The notes beneath the pieces were generated by a model that saw only the letters and a list, made by a program, of their open reading frames with translations, was not told where the DNA came from and searched no databases. DNA of 64,000 nucleotides from Candidatus Galacturonatibacter soehngenii (GTDB taxonomy: Bacteria > Bacillota > Clostridia > Lachnospirales > Lachnospiraceae). Both the position numbers and the translations under genes were made by a program. Numbering within the stretch: the first letter of the stretch is position 1; each line of letters begins with the position of its first letter. Below are positions 1 to 7,660 of the stretch, one piece after another. The stretch is taken from positions 344,535 to 408,534 of the forward strand of contig NZ_WAGX01000003.1 in assembly GCF_008830185.1 (NCBI RefSeq), in the 5' to 3' direction.

Positions 1-2
1 AC

Positions 3-275
3 AAAGACATTGGTCTGACTGAGTTAGCGGATGTAGTCAACATGAATCCTTCTTATTTATGTATTTTATTTAAAGAAGAAGTTGGTATGAGTTATGTAAA
101 ATATCTTACGAATTTAAGGATTAATAAAGCAAAAGAACTTCTAAAGGAGGGATACAAGGTCAGTAATGTGAGTGAAATGGTTGGATATAATAACTATCGA
201 TATTTTTGTGATATTTTTAAGAAACATTTAGGTAAAACACCCAATGAATATAAGGGATGCATACGCAAGAAGTGA
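3..275 (+). CDS. C-terminal part of an AraC-family (YesN-type) transcriptional regulator, cut by the window start
   Basis: Only the last ~90 residues are present; the frame is open to the window edge. They form an AraC/XylS double helix-turn-helix: a first HTH (TELADVVNMNPSYLCILFK), the conserved linker INKAKELL, and a second HTH ending in the family signature FKKHLGKTPNEYK. In Firmicutes such a C-terminus usually belongs to a YesN-like response regulator or a sugar-responsive AraC activator. The full-length type cannot be decided here. It lies about 160 bp upstream of a sugar ABC transporter and glycosidase operon on the same strand, so it is the likely activator of that operon (inference from position). 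Confidence 0.9.
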   Translation, partial: KDIGLTELADVVNMNPSYLCILFKEEVGMSYVKYLTNLRINKAKELLKEGYKVSNVSEMVGYNNYRYFCDIFKKHLGKTPNEYKGCIRKK

Positions 276-438
276 TATAATCAACATACATAACAACAAA
301 AAACCAAAAAAAGTGTACATTATATAAAATATTACTGACTAGAATAAAAGTTGATGTGTGATATTGTATATATATAGATGAAAAGCATAATTTCGTCTAT
401 GCAATACTTACAAAACATATCAAATGGGAGGTTTTGCA

Positions 439-1830
439 ATGAAGAAAAAGATTTTATCAACTTTGCTCTCTGTAGCAATGGTAGCAGCTTTATTAGCAGG
501 CTGTGGAAATGGATCAACAAAAGAGACATCAAAAGAAACACAGACGAACACACCTTCAACCACTGAAAGTGAAGCAGCAACCGATTCCACCGACCAAGGG
601 CAAGCAGCAACTCAAGATCCTCAAACAGAGAAAACTATTAAAATACTATCAATATGGGCAGAAGATAATGATAATGGTGTTCTCATTAATGAGATTTGTA
701 AAAAGTACCAGGCTGAAATGAATCCGAATTTTAACTGGGAGTACGAATTGGTATCCTCTGATGACTTGAAGCAAAAAATTGCAACTTTAACAGCATCCAA
801 TGATTTACCAGATATTTTTGTTTATGAATCAGGAAAACCAATTGTAGATTTGATTGATGCGGATAAAATTGTAAATATCAGTGAGGTGTTAGAACAATAT
901 GGTTGTGCAGATTCTATGAATCCTTCTGCAGTTTCATTGCTTTCTACACTTTCAGGAACGGATGATATTTATGACTTACCATTAGGATTAAATGTAGAAG
1001 GTTTTTGGTATAACAAGGCGTTGTTTGAACAGGCTGGCGTTAAAGTTCCAACTACATGGGAGGAATTTGAAGATGCATTGGCTAAATTAAATGATGCAGG
1101 TATTCAGCCACTTGCAGCAGGTGGTTCTGATAAATGGGGTGTAACTCGTTTAATCAATGCTTATTTGGTAAGAAGTGCAGGACCAGATGCAATGACAAAA
1201 GCTGCCAATGGTGAAGCAAAATATACAGATGAGGCATATGTAGCAGCTGCGCAAAAAATTCAGGATTGGGCTGATAAAGGCTACTTTGGGCAAGGAGTTA
1301 CAACGGTTGATATGAATACGGCTGGGTCTATGTTAATGACAGGAAAAGCTGCTATTTTTTACAACGGTTCTTGGTTTACTTCGAATTTAAATGATGATTC
1401 TGCAAACTTGGCAGGTAATGATGGAATTGGTTTTTTTAATGTTCCAGTCGTAGATGAAAAAATTTCGGCAGGAGATTCCTATTCCATGAATTGTGGTAAC
1501 ATCCTTTGCTTTAGTAAAGAAAAATACGATGATGCAACTGGATGGTTTATTAAATATTTTGTAGAAAATATGGGTAATACTGCAATGAAATTACAAGGTA
1601 CTGTAAAAGGTTATAATTACGATACAGCATCCTCTAATGTTTCAGGATATACACAGATGGTACTTGATAACATCAACTCAGCAAAATCTGCTTTTACTTG
1701 GTATGAAGCAACAATGGGAAGCGAAGTATCAACCGTTGCACAGGAAAATGTTCAAACTTTGTTAACGGGTGATATGTCAGCAGAAGAATACATGCAATCA
1801 ATACAAGATGCATTTGACTTAAGCAATTAA
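439..1830 (+). CDS. Sugar ABC transporter substrate-binding lipoprotein (family 1)
   Basis: Extracellular solute-binding lipoprotein that delivers an oligosaccharide to the two permeases downstream. The start is placed at 439, six bases after a GGGAGG ribosome site; the in-frame ATG at 424 lies upstream of that site. The 463-residue protein begins with a lipoprotein signal (MKKKIL..ALLAGC, lipid-modified Cys22). A Ser/Thr/Gln-rich linker (about residues 24-65) follows, then a SBP_bac_1 fold with typical pieces such as GFWYNKALFEQAGVKVPTTW and a GKAAIFYNGSWF segment. The linker probably spaces the binding domain from the membrane. There is no ATPase gene in the operon, so a shared MsmX-type ATPase elsewhere must energise it (known for CUT1 importers in Firmicutes). 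The substrate is inferred to be a pectin or hemicellulose oligosaccharide from the neighbouring glycosidases. Confidence 0.93.
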   Translation: MKKKILSTLLSVAMVAALLAGCGNGSTKETSKETQTNTPSTTESEAATDSTDQGQAATQDPQTEKTIKILSIWAEDNDNGVLINEICKKYQAEMNPNFNWEYELVSSDDLKQKIATLTASNDLPDIFVYESGKPIVDLIDADKIVNISEVLEQYGCADSMNPSAVSLLSTLSGTDDIYDLPLGLNVEGFWYNKALFEQAGVKVPTTWEEFEDALAKLNDAGIQPLAAGGSDKWGVTRLINAYLVRSAGPDAMTKAANGEAKYTDEAYVAAAQKIQDWADKGYFGQGVTTVDMNTAGSMLMTGKAAIFYNGSWFTSNLNDDSANLAGNDGIGFFNVPVVDEKISAGDSYSMNCGNILCFSKEKYDDATGWFIKYFVENMGNTAMKLQGTVKGYNYDTASSNVSGYTQMVLDNINSAKSAFTWYEATMGSEVSTVAQENVQTLLTGDMSAEEYMQSIQDAFDLSN

Positions 1831-1835
1831 AAAAA

Positions 1836-1927
1836 GGCACGATGTGCCAAATATGCACACCACGCGGAGTGGAAGTGGTTGCTTCGCAACCCGCGTGGGC
1901 ACAAAGTGCCTGCGATGCAGGCACTTT
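1836..1927 (+). repeat. GC-rich multi-hairpin intergenic element
   Basis: This block is much richer in G+C than the surrounding DNA and is built of nested inverted repeats. GGCAC/GTGCC pair at 1836-1840 and 1844-1848. CCACGCGG (1860-1867) pairs with CCGCGTGG (1891-1898), enclosing GTTGC-TTC-GCAAC (1878-1890). A perfect 11-bp stem AAAGTGCCTGC/GCAGGCACTTT (1903-1913/1917-1927) has a GAT loop. Alternative pairings exist because GGCAC/GTGCC recurs. It lies between the binding-protein gene and its permeases, where it could protect the upstream mRNA or attenuate read-through. It could also be a dispersed REP/MITE-like repeat. Confidence 0.75.
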
Positions 1928-1951
1928 ATTTAAATAAAAGAAGGTGACGAT

Positions 1952-2833
1952 ATGAAAAATGTATTGAAAAATAAAAAAGCAATTGCTTTGTTTGTAGTTC
2001 CTGCTTTTCTTGTATATTCCATCATTGTTGTTCTTCCAGTTTTTTGGTCCTTCTACTATTCTTTATACTCTGGTTCACCAGGACTTAAGTGGGAATTTGC
2101 TGGATTGAAAAATTATGCAATGCTTTTTAAAGATAAAAATTTTGTGGCAGCATTATGGGTTAATATTAGATATGTAGCAGTTGTTATGCTTGGGCAGGTT
2201 GGTTTAGGATTATGCCTTGCACTTATGTTTCATTTTTGGTTAAAGAAATTTAAAAATTTTGTCCGTACGTTAGTTTTTTTTCCAGTTGTTCTTCCTACAG
2301 TAGCAGTTGGACAATTATTTTCGAAAATATATGAAATTCAACCAAGTTACGGTTTATTAAATAGTGTATTATCAAGCCTTGGACTTGATCACCTAGTACA
2401 GCCTTGGATTGGGCAGGCTTCCACAGCACTAGGGGCATTAAGCTTTATGGATATTTGGGTTGCCATGGGATTTTATTCTGTTATTTTCTACGGAGCCTTA
2501 CTGGATATATCACACGATGTAATTGAAGCTGCAAGGATTGATGGGGCGAATGGATGGGATTTATTTCGAACCGTTTTAGCACCACTGCTTCGCCCAATGA
2601 TAATAACATCTTTGATTTTTAGCTTTTCAGGAACAGTGAAAATGTTTGAATCATCGCTGGCATTAACAAATGGAGGACCAGGTAATGCAACAAAGTCTTT
2701 GTCCATGTATATGTATAATGTGTCCTTTTCTTATAATAAAGTAGGATATGGAAGTGTAATCGCAATCGTTATTTTTCTAATTTGTATCATGGGTTCCACT
2801 TTAATTGGGCGTTTTGACAAAAAAGAACTTTAG
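1952..2833 (+). CDS. Sugar ABC transporter permease, MalF/UgpA type
   Basis: First of two membrane subunits of the CUT1-type sugar importer. The 293-residue protein starts with a short basic N-terminus and has about six hydrophobic spans. It carries the BPD_transp_1 EAA loop (residues ~190-210, EAARIDGANGWDLFRTVLAPLL) that docks to the ATPase. A GGPGNATKSL segment near the C-terminal end of the domain is typical of the MalF/UgpA side. AAGGTGAC precedes the start. It follows the structured element after the binding-protein gene and is 11 bp from the second permease. Confidence 0.94.
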   Translation: MKNVLKNKKAIALFVVPAFLVYSIIVVLPVFWSFYYSLYSGSPGLKWEFAGLKNYAMLFKDKNFVAALWVNIRYVAVVMLGQVGLGLCLALMFHFWLKKFKNFVRTLVFFPVVLPTVAVGQLFSKIYEIQPSYGLLNSVLSSLGLDHLVQPWIGQASTALGALSFMDIWVAMGFYSVIFYGALLDISHDVIEAARIDGANGWDLFRTVLAPLLRPMIITSLIFSFSGTVKMFESSLALTNGGPGNATKSLSMYMYNVSFSYNKVGYGSVIAIVIFLICIMGSTLIGRFDKKEL

Positions 2834-2844
2834 GGGGATGCGAT

Positions 2845-3687
2845 ATGAAAGCAGAAAAGAAATTCACTTTAAAATCTGGATTAATTAAACTTTTTATTTT
2901 TTTATTAGTGGTAGTTGAAATCTATCCAATTTTTTGGATGTTGACGGCATCCTTTAAACAATCCTATGAATGGTCCTCAAAGCCCGCATATGCGTTAAAC
3001 GAAGGATTTTATTTTCAAAATTACGTTGATGCTTGGACAAGAGGAAATATGGCAACTTATTTTAAAAACAGTTTACTTTGTACCTTAATTGCACTTGTCT
3101 TTATCGTGATTTTTTCTACTACGGTGGGATTTGCAGTAACAAAGATGGAATGGAAGTTCAAAAATGCAGTAGCAAAATATTTTCAACTTGGAATTATGGT
3201 GCCAGTGGCAACTTCGCTCATTCCTCTCTTTCAGATTTATAACAAAGTAGGACTGTTAAACACCAGAGCAAGTCTTATTATTACATATATTGCATTTGGA
3301 CTATCTTTATCCATCTTCTTGGTTACGGGATACATTCGTTCTCTTCCAGATGAAATCATGGAAGCAGCGGTGATTGATGGTTGTGGAATTTATAAATTGA
3401 TGTGGTATGTTGTCGTTCCACTTATGAAGAATGCAATCGTAACAGTATTAGTATTACAATTTTTCTTTAAATGGAATGATTTATTGTTTTCCATGACCTT
3501 TATTAGTTCCTCAAGCCTTAAAACAGTACAGACTGGATTACTTTATTTTTCTGATGAATTTGGAGCAAAGAATTGGGGCGCGATATTTGCTTCCGTATCT
3601 ATGAGTATTTTACCAATGCTTGGATTATATATGGCGTTGAATAAAACGGTTATGGAAGGAATGACAGCAGGAGCCGTAAAGGGATGA
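2845..3687 (+). CDS. Sugar ABC transporter permease, MalG/UgpE type
   Basis: Second membrane subunit of the importer, 280 residues with about six membrane spans. It begins with the MalG-like N-terminal pattern (VVVEIYPIFWMLTASFK) and carries the EAA loop near residues 170-195 (EIMEAAVIDGCGIYKLMWYVVVPLM). A GGGG ribosome site lies just upstream. Its stop overlaps a possible ATG of the next gene, so translation of the hydrolase downstream may be coupled. Confidence 0.94.
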   Translation: MKAEKKFTLKSGLIKLFIFLLVVVEIYPIFWMLTASFKQSYEWSSKPAYALNEGFYFQNYVDAWTRGNMATYFKNSLLCTLIALVFIVIFSTTVGFAVTKMEWKFKNAVAKYFQLGIMVPVATSLIPLFQIYNKVGLLNTRASLIITYIAFGLSLSIFLVTGYIRSLPDEIMEAAVIDGCGIYKLMWYVVVPLMKNAIVTVLVLQFFFKWNDLLFSMTFISSSSLKTVQTGLLYFSDEFGAKNWGAIFASVSMSILPMLGLYMALNKTVMEGMTAGAVKG

Positions 3688-3710
3688 TGGAAAAGAAGAG
3701 GAGACAACAT

Positions 3711-4958
3711 ATGAAAAATTATGAAGCATCTTTGTTCGAATTTATTGAAAAAAATGTAGAGAATGTTTTAAAAAAACCAGTGGGGTTTATTAAATATCCT
3801 TTTATTGACCCAGGCTCTGTATATGATGGCAATGTCTGGGACTGGGATACTTATTGGTCGGTGTACGGTTTGCTTAATTTGGTGAATCGTTTTACAGATG
3901 TAAACTTAAAGGATAGAATCATTGAACATGCAAAAGGAAATGTCAAAAATTTTTTAGATCATCAATTGGAAGATGGTTATATCCCTATGATGATAGAGGT
4001 TGGTAAATGGCCAGAACCATATTTGAACATGAAACATAAAGAAGGAATTCTTATGAATATGCATAAGCCATTTTTGTGTAGTCAAATTGTCTTGATTAGT
4101 GACTTTATAAAAGATTATTCATGGGTAAACGATACGATTAGTCAACTTGATTTATACTTTGATTGCTATTATAAGAACTACTATTTCAAAAACTGCGGTC
4201 TGTTTGTCTGGTGCGATGATATCATGATTGGCATGGATAATGATCCAGCCTCCTTTGGAAGACCTAAATTTTCAACTGCAAATATATTCTTAAATAGCTT
4301 TATGGTGATGGAACTAAATAACTATGCAAAGATTCTAAAAGAATGTGCCCCATATGATACAAAGAAGGCAGAATATTACTTGATGGAGGCGCAAAAACTA
4401 GAACATGCCATTCAAGAAGAAATGTATGATAAGAGAGACCGTTTCTTTTATTCTGTTGATGTAGACGTAAAAACGAGAAACTTTGATTGGTTTCATCAAG
4501 GACTTGGTGTATTTTGGAAGACACTTCCGATTAAGATTCGATGCTGGTCAGGATTCTTGCCTTTGTATGCAGGTTTTGCAACCAAGGAGCAGGCAAAATA
4601 TCTTGTTGAGCATATCTTTGATGAGGAGACATTTAAAAGTCCTTATGGTATTACCACATTAGCCAAAGATGAAAAAATGTTTGATCTATCTGTCACAAAT
4701 AATCCTTCCAACTGGCTTGGACCAATTTGGCTGGTAGCAAATTATACAGTGTTTAAAGGATTACTAAACTATGGTTATGTAAAAGAAGCAGAAGAAATAT
4801 GCAATAATTCCTTGCTTTTACTTGGCACAGATTTAGAAAAGAGCAAAAGTCTTCATGAGTACTATAATCCTTTTAATGGAGAACCAATCATGAATGGTGG
4901 ATTTATTAATTGGAATATTCTTGTGTTAAACATGGTAAATGAATTAAAACAATGCTGA
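3711..4958 (+). CDS. Trehalase-like (alpha/alpha)6 glycoside hydrolase (MGH1/GH63-like)
   Basis: Probable intracellular inverting glycosidase; the substrate is not known. I place the start at 3711, behind AGAGGAG; the in-frame ATG at 3684 overlaps the permease stop and lacks a good ribosome site. The 415-residue protein has the WDWDTYWSVYGL motif near its start. Its end has the GPIWLVANY and HEYYNPFNGEPIMNGGFINW patterns that recur in GH37/GH63/MGH1-like (alpha/alpha)6-barrel enzymes. No signal peptide is visible. Its place in the importer operon suggests it trims the incoming sugar. The exact family and linkage are uncertain; a trehalase proper would normally be longer. Confidence 0.75.
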   Translation: MKNYEASLFEFIEKNVENVLKKPVGFIKYPFIDPGSVYDGNVWDWDTYWSVYGLLNLVNRFTDVNLKDRIIEHAKGNVKNFLDHQLEDGYIPMMIEVGKWPEPYLNMKHKEGILMNMHKPFLCSQIVLISDFIKDYSWVNDTISQLDLYFDCYYKNYYFKNCGLFVWCDDIMIGMDNDPASFGRPKFSTANIFLNSFMVMELNNYAKILKECAPYDTKKAEYYLMEAQKLEHAIQEEMYDKRDRFFYSVDVDVKTRNFDWFHQGLGVFWKTLPIKIRCWSGFLPLYAGFATKEQAKYLVEHIFDEETFKSPYGITTLAKDEKMFDLSVTNNPSNWLGPIWLVANYTVFKGLLNYGYVKEAEEICNNSLLLLGTDLEKSKSLHEYYNPFNGEPIMNGGFINWNILVLNMVNELKQC

Positions 4959-4975
4959 AAGGAGATGTGTTATAA

Positions 4976-5656
4976 GTGTTAAAAGTTGGTTTGGTTTATA
5001 CAAGTACGACGCCAGAGTTAATTGAAATGGTGGAGCAAGAAGTAAAAAGAAATCTTGGTGATGTTACCTTACTTACCTATGAAGATGCTTCTATATTGGC
5101 AGAGATAAGAAATGCTTCTTATGTTACATCAAATGCAGGCGCAAAATTAGTCACCATGTATATGAATGCGATAAGAGATGGGGCAGATGCTATTTTGAAT
5201 GTATGCTCTTCAGTAGGAGAGGTGGCAGATGCAGCAAAGGAAATTGGAAAATATCTGGGTGTTCCTATTGTAAGAATTGATGAAGAAATGTGCAAAGATG
5301 CAGTTCGAATCGCAGTTAGAAATAAAGGAAGGATTGGAGTACTAGCGACACTTCCAACCACTTTAAACCCAACAAAGCAAACCATATACAAAGTCGCTAG
5401 ACAGATGGGACAACAAATTACCATAATGGATGGACTTTTTGATGCGTTTGGTGCTAATCAAGAAACCTTTCAAGCACAAATATTAGAAAAAGCAGGAGAA
5501 CTTGCCAATCAGGTTGATGTCATATTATTATGCCAAGGCTCTATGGCTTATTGTGAAACACTAGTACAAAATAAATATGGATTACCAGTTGTATCAAGTC
5601 CAAGATATGGTGCACTTGACTTGAAAAGGGCTTTCATTGACAAAGGTTTAATTTAG
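4976..5656 (+). CDS. Aspartate/glutamate racemase family protein
   Basis: The 226-residue protein has the two-lobed Asp/Glu/hydantoin racemase fold. The first catalytic-type cysteine is in NVCSSVGE (about residue 81) and the second in LLCQGSMAY (about residue 184), matching the two-cysteine racemase mechanism. It starts at GTG 4976 behind AAAGGAGA. This family includes amino-acid and hydantoin racemases and maleate isomerases. Its setting between two glycosidases is unusual, and its substrate is unknown. It may act on a non-sugar decoration or an acidic sugar-derived product (speculation). Confidence 0.8.
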   Translation: MLKVGLVYTSTTPELIEMVEQEVKRNLGDVTLLTYEDASILAEIRNASYVTSNAGAKLVTMYMNAIRDGADAILNVCSSVGEVADAAKEIGKYLGVPIVRIDEEMCKDAVRIAVRNKGRIGVLATLPTTLNPTKQTIYKVARQMGQQITIMDGLFDAFGANQETFQAQILEKAGELANQVDVILLCQGSMAYCETLVQNKYGLPVVSSPRYGALDLKRAFIDKGLI

Positions 5657-5687
5657 TTTTTCACAGAAAAGAAAAGAGGAGTTTATT

Positions 5688-7655
5688 ATGATTACAGATA
5701 CCAGAAGATCAAAATATGCAAAAGTAAAGGCTCTTCCGAGTGAGGCAATTGAATGGACGAATGGATTGTGGGCAGATACAATGGAGGTTTGTAGGGAATC
5801 CATGGTTCCGCAGTTAAAGCGTATGTTTGATGCAAAAGAAATTAGTCATGTGGTTGAAAACTTTCGTATTTGTGCAGGAGAGGCACAAGGAGAGCATGAT
5901 GGAACTGTTTTTGGTGACGGAGATTTCTACAAATGGCTGGAGGCATATTTATATGTTTCCATAGAGAAATATGGTAAGTTACCAAAGGAGTTTGATGAAT
6001 ACATTGATTTGATTTCAAGAGCCCAACAACCAGATGGTTATTTGTCAACCAAGCAAATCATTGGAGAAATGAATGCCAATGGGATACAGCGAATGGGTGA
6101 TGTAAATGATTTTGAAGTGTACAATTTTGGTCATCTATTTACTTGTGCCAGTCTTCATTATCGTATGACGGGAAATGATAGTCTATTAAAGGTAGCCAAA
6201 AAAGCGGCGGATTACCTTAATAATTTATATGAAGAGGCTGTTAAGAGCGGAGAAGTACAAACGGCTGTTTGCCCATCTCATTATATGGGGTTAATCGAAT
6301 TGTATCGTACCACAGGGGAAGAAAAGTACTTAGATTTGGCTAAGCTTTCCATTGCACTTCGTGATTCTGTGAAGAATGGTACAGATGATAATCAAGATAG
6401 AATAAAGCTAAAGCAACACGATAAAATAATTGGTCATGCAGTAAGAGCAAACTATTTATACAGTGGAGTTGCTGATTTGTGCGCAGAAATTGAGGATGAA
6501 GAATATGTCAAAATGCTTCACCTTGTTTGGGATAGTCTGATGAATCATAAAATATATCTTACAGGTGGGTGTGGAGCGCTATACAATGGTGTTTCTCCAT
6601 ATGGTAACTTTTTTATTGATCAAAAAACACATCAGGCATATGGATATGAATACCAGCTTCCGAATATTACAGCATATAACGAGACCTGTGCTAATATTGG
6701 TTTGGTTATGTGGGCATATCGGATGTTTACAATAGAGCCAAAAGCGAAGTACTTTGATGTGATTGAAAGAACTATGCTCAATGTGAATCTTGCAGCAGTG
6801 AGTCTAGATGGAAAACGCTATTTCTATGAAAACATGCTTCGACGCACGAAAAAACTAGAATATGAAATGGTTTGGTCTTTGGAACGAACGGAGTATATTA
6901 CAAGCTATTGCTGTCCTCCTAATCTAGCTAGAATTTTGGCACAGAGTAAGGAATATGCTTATACCATTTCAAAAGATTGTATTTACATGGGAATGTATGG
7001 TGCAAACAAAGCAAATATGCAACTAGAAAACGGTGCTGACTTTGTATTAATTCAAGAAACGGACTATCCTTATGATGGCCATATTCACTTGAGAATGGAA
7101 CAAGTAAAACAGGATGCTAGAACCACTTTTAAGATTCGAGTACCTTCTTGGGTAGAAGAAGGATCTATTACAGTTGGAACATCAGACCAAAAAAAGGTTA
7201 CGAGTGAAGATGCAAACCATTACATATCGATTACGTTAGATACGTTAAAGGAAGGAACAATAGATATATATTTTGAGATGCCAGTTCGATTCACCATATC
7301 TCATCCAATGGTAGAAGAAAATACCAATCAGGTGGCAATCGAAAAAGGTCCTCTTGTATATTGTATTGAGTCCATGGACACGCAGTTAGATACACTTGAT
7401 GATCTAATTATTCAGCCAGGTGCTGACTTTAAGCAAGTGCCACTTACAATAGATAATCGTGTCACAATTGCGCTGGAAACGCAAATGTATCAACTGAATC
7501 GAAAGGGTTATGACAGGAATCAATTATACCAGACGCTAAAAGAAACAACTGTAAAAATGGTAGATGTTCGATTGATACCTTATTTTGCATGGGATAATAG
7601 AGGATTTGGAGAAATGAAAATTTGGATTCCGCTAGCATATAAGATAGAGGGGTGA
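5688..7655 (+). CDS. GH127 beta-L-arabinofuranosidase (DUF1680 family)
   Basis: A 655-residue member of the Glyco_hydro_127 family, whose studied example HypBA1 removes beta-1,2-linked L-arabinofuranose using a zinc-bound cysteine nucleophile. The metal/catalytic set is visible: Glu332 and Cys334 in YNETCANIG, and the Cys408-Cys409 pair in SYCCPPNLARIL. The (alpha/alpha)6 barrel fills roughly residues 1-430, with beta-sandwich domains after it (IRVPSW, then VAIEKGPLVYCIE). There is no signal peptide, so it acts in the cytoplasm. GAGGAG precedes the start, and the stop overlaps the next gene's ribosome site. Beta-L-arabinofuranose occurs on plant extensins and in pectic side chains, which fits the locus. 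Confidence 0.92.
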   Translation: MITDTRRSKYAKVKALPSEAIEWTNGLWADTMEVCRESMVPQLKRMFDAKEISHVVENFRICAGEAQGEHDGTVFGDGDFYKWLEAYLYVSIEKYGKLPKEFDEYIDLISRAQQPDGYLSTKQIIGEMNANGIQRMGDVNDFEVYNFGHLFTCASLHYRMTGNDSLLKVAKKAADYLNNLYEEAVKSGEVQTAVCPSHYMGLIELYRTTGEEKYLDLAKLSIALRDSVKNGTDDNQDRIKLKQHDKIIGHAVRANYLYSGVADLCAEIEDEEYVKMLHLVWDSLMNHKIYLTGGCGALYNGVSPYGNFFIDQKTHQAYGYEYQLPNITAYNETCANIGLVMWAYRMFTIEPKAKYFDVIERTMLNVNLAAVSLDGKRYFYENMLRRTKKLEYEMVWSLERTEYITSYCCPPNLARILAQSKEYAYTISKDCIYMGMYGANKANMQLENGADFVLIQETDYPYDGHIHLRMEQVKQDARTTFKIRVPSWVEEGSITVGTSDQKKVTSEDANHYISITLDTLKEGTIDIYFEMPVRFTISHPMVEENTNQVAIEKGPLVYCIESMDTQLDTLDDLIIQPGADFKQVPLTIDNRVTIALETQMYQLNRKGYDRNQLYQTLKETTVKMVDVRLIPYFAWDNRGFGEMKIWIPLAYKIEG

Positions 7656-7660
7656 GAAAG

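Noticed and set aside
1694-1924. 76-residue minus-strand frame crossing the GC-rich hairpin element
   Set aside because: It overlaps the binding-protein gene's end and the inverted repeats; Cys/His-rich look arises from the repeat sequence.
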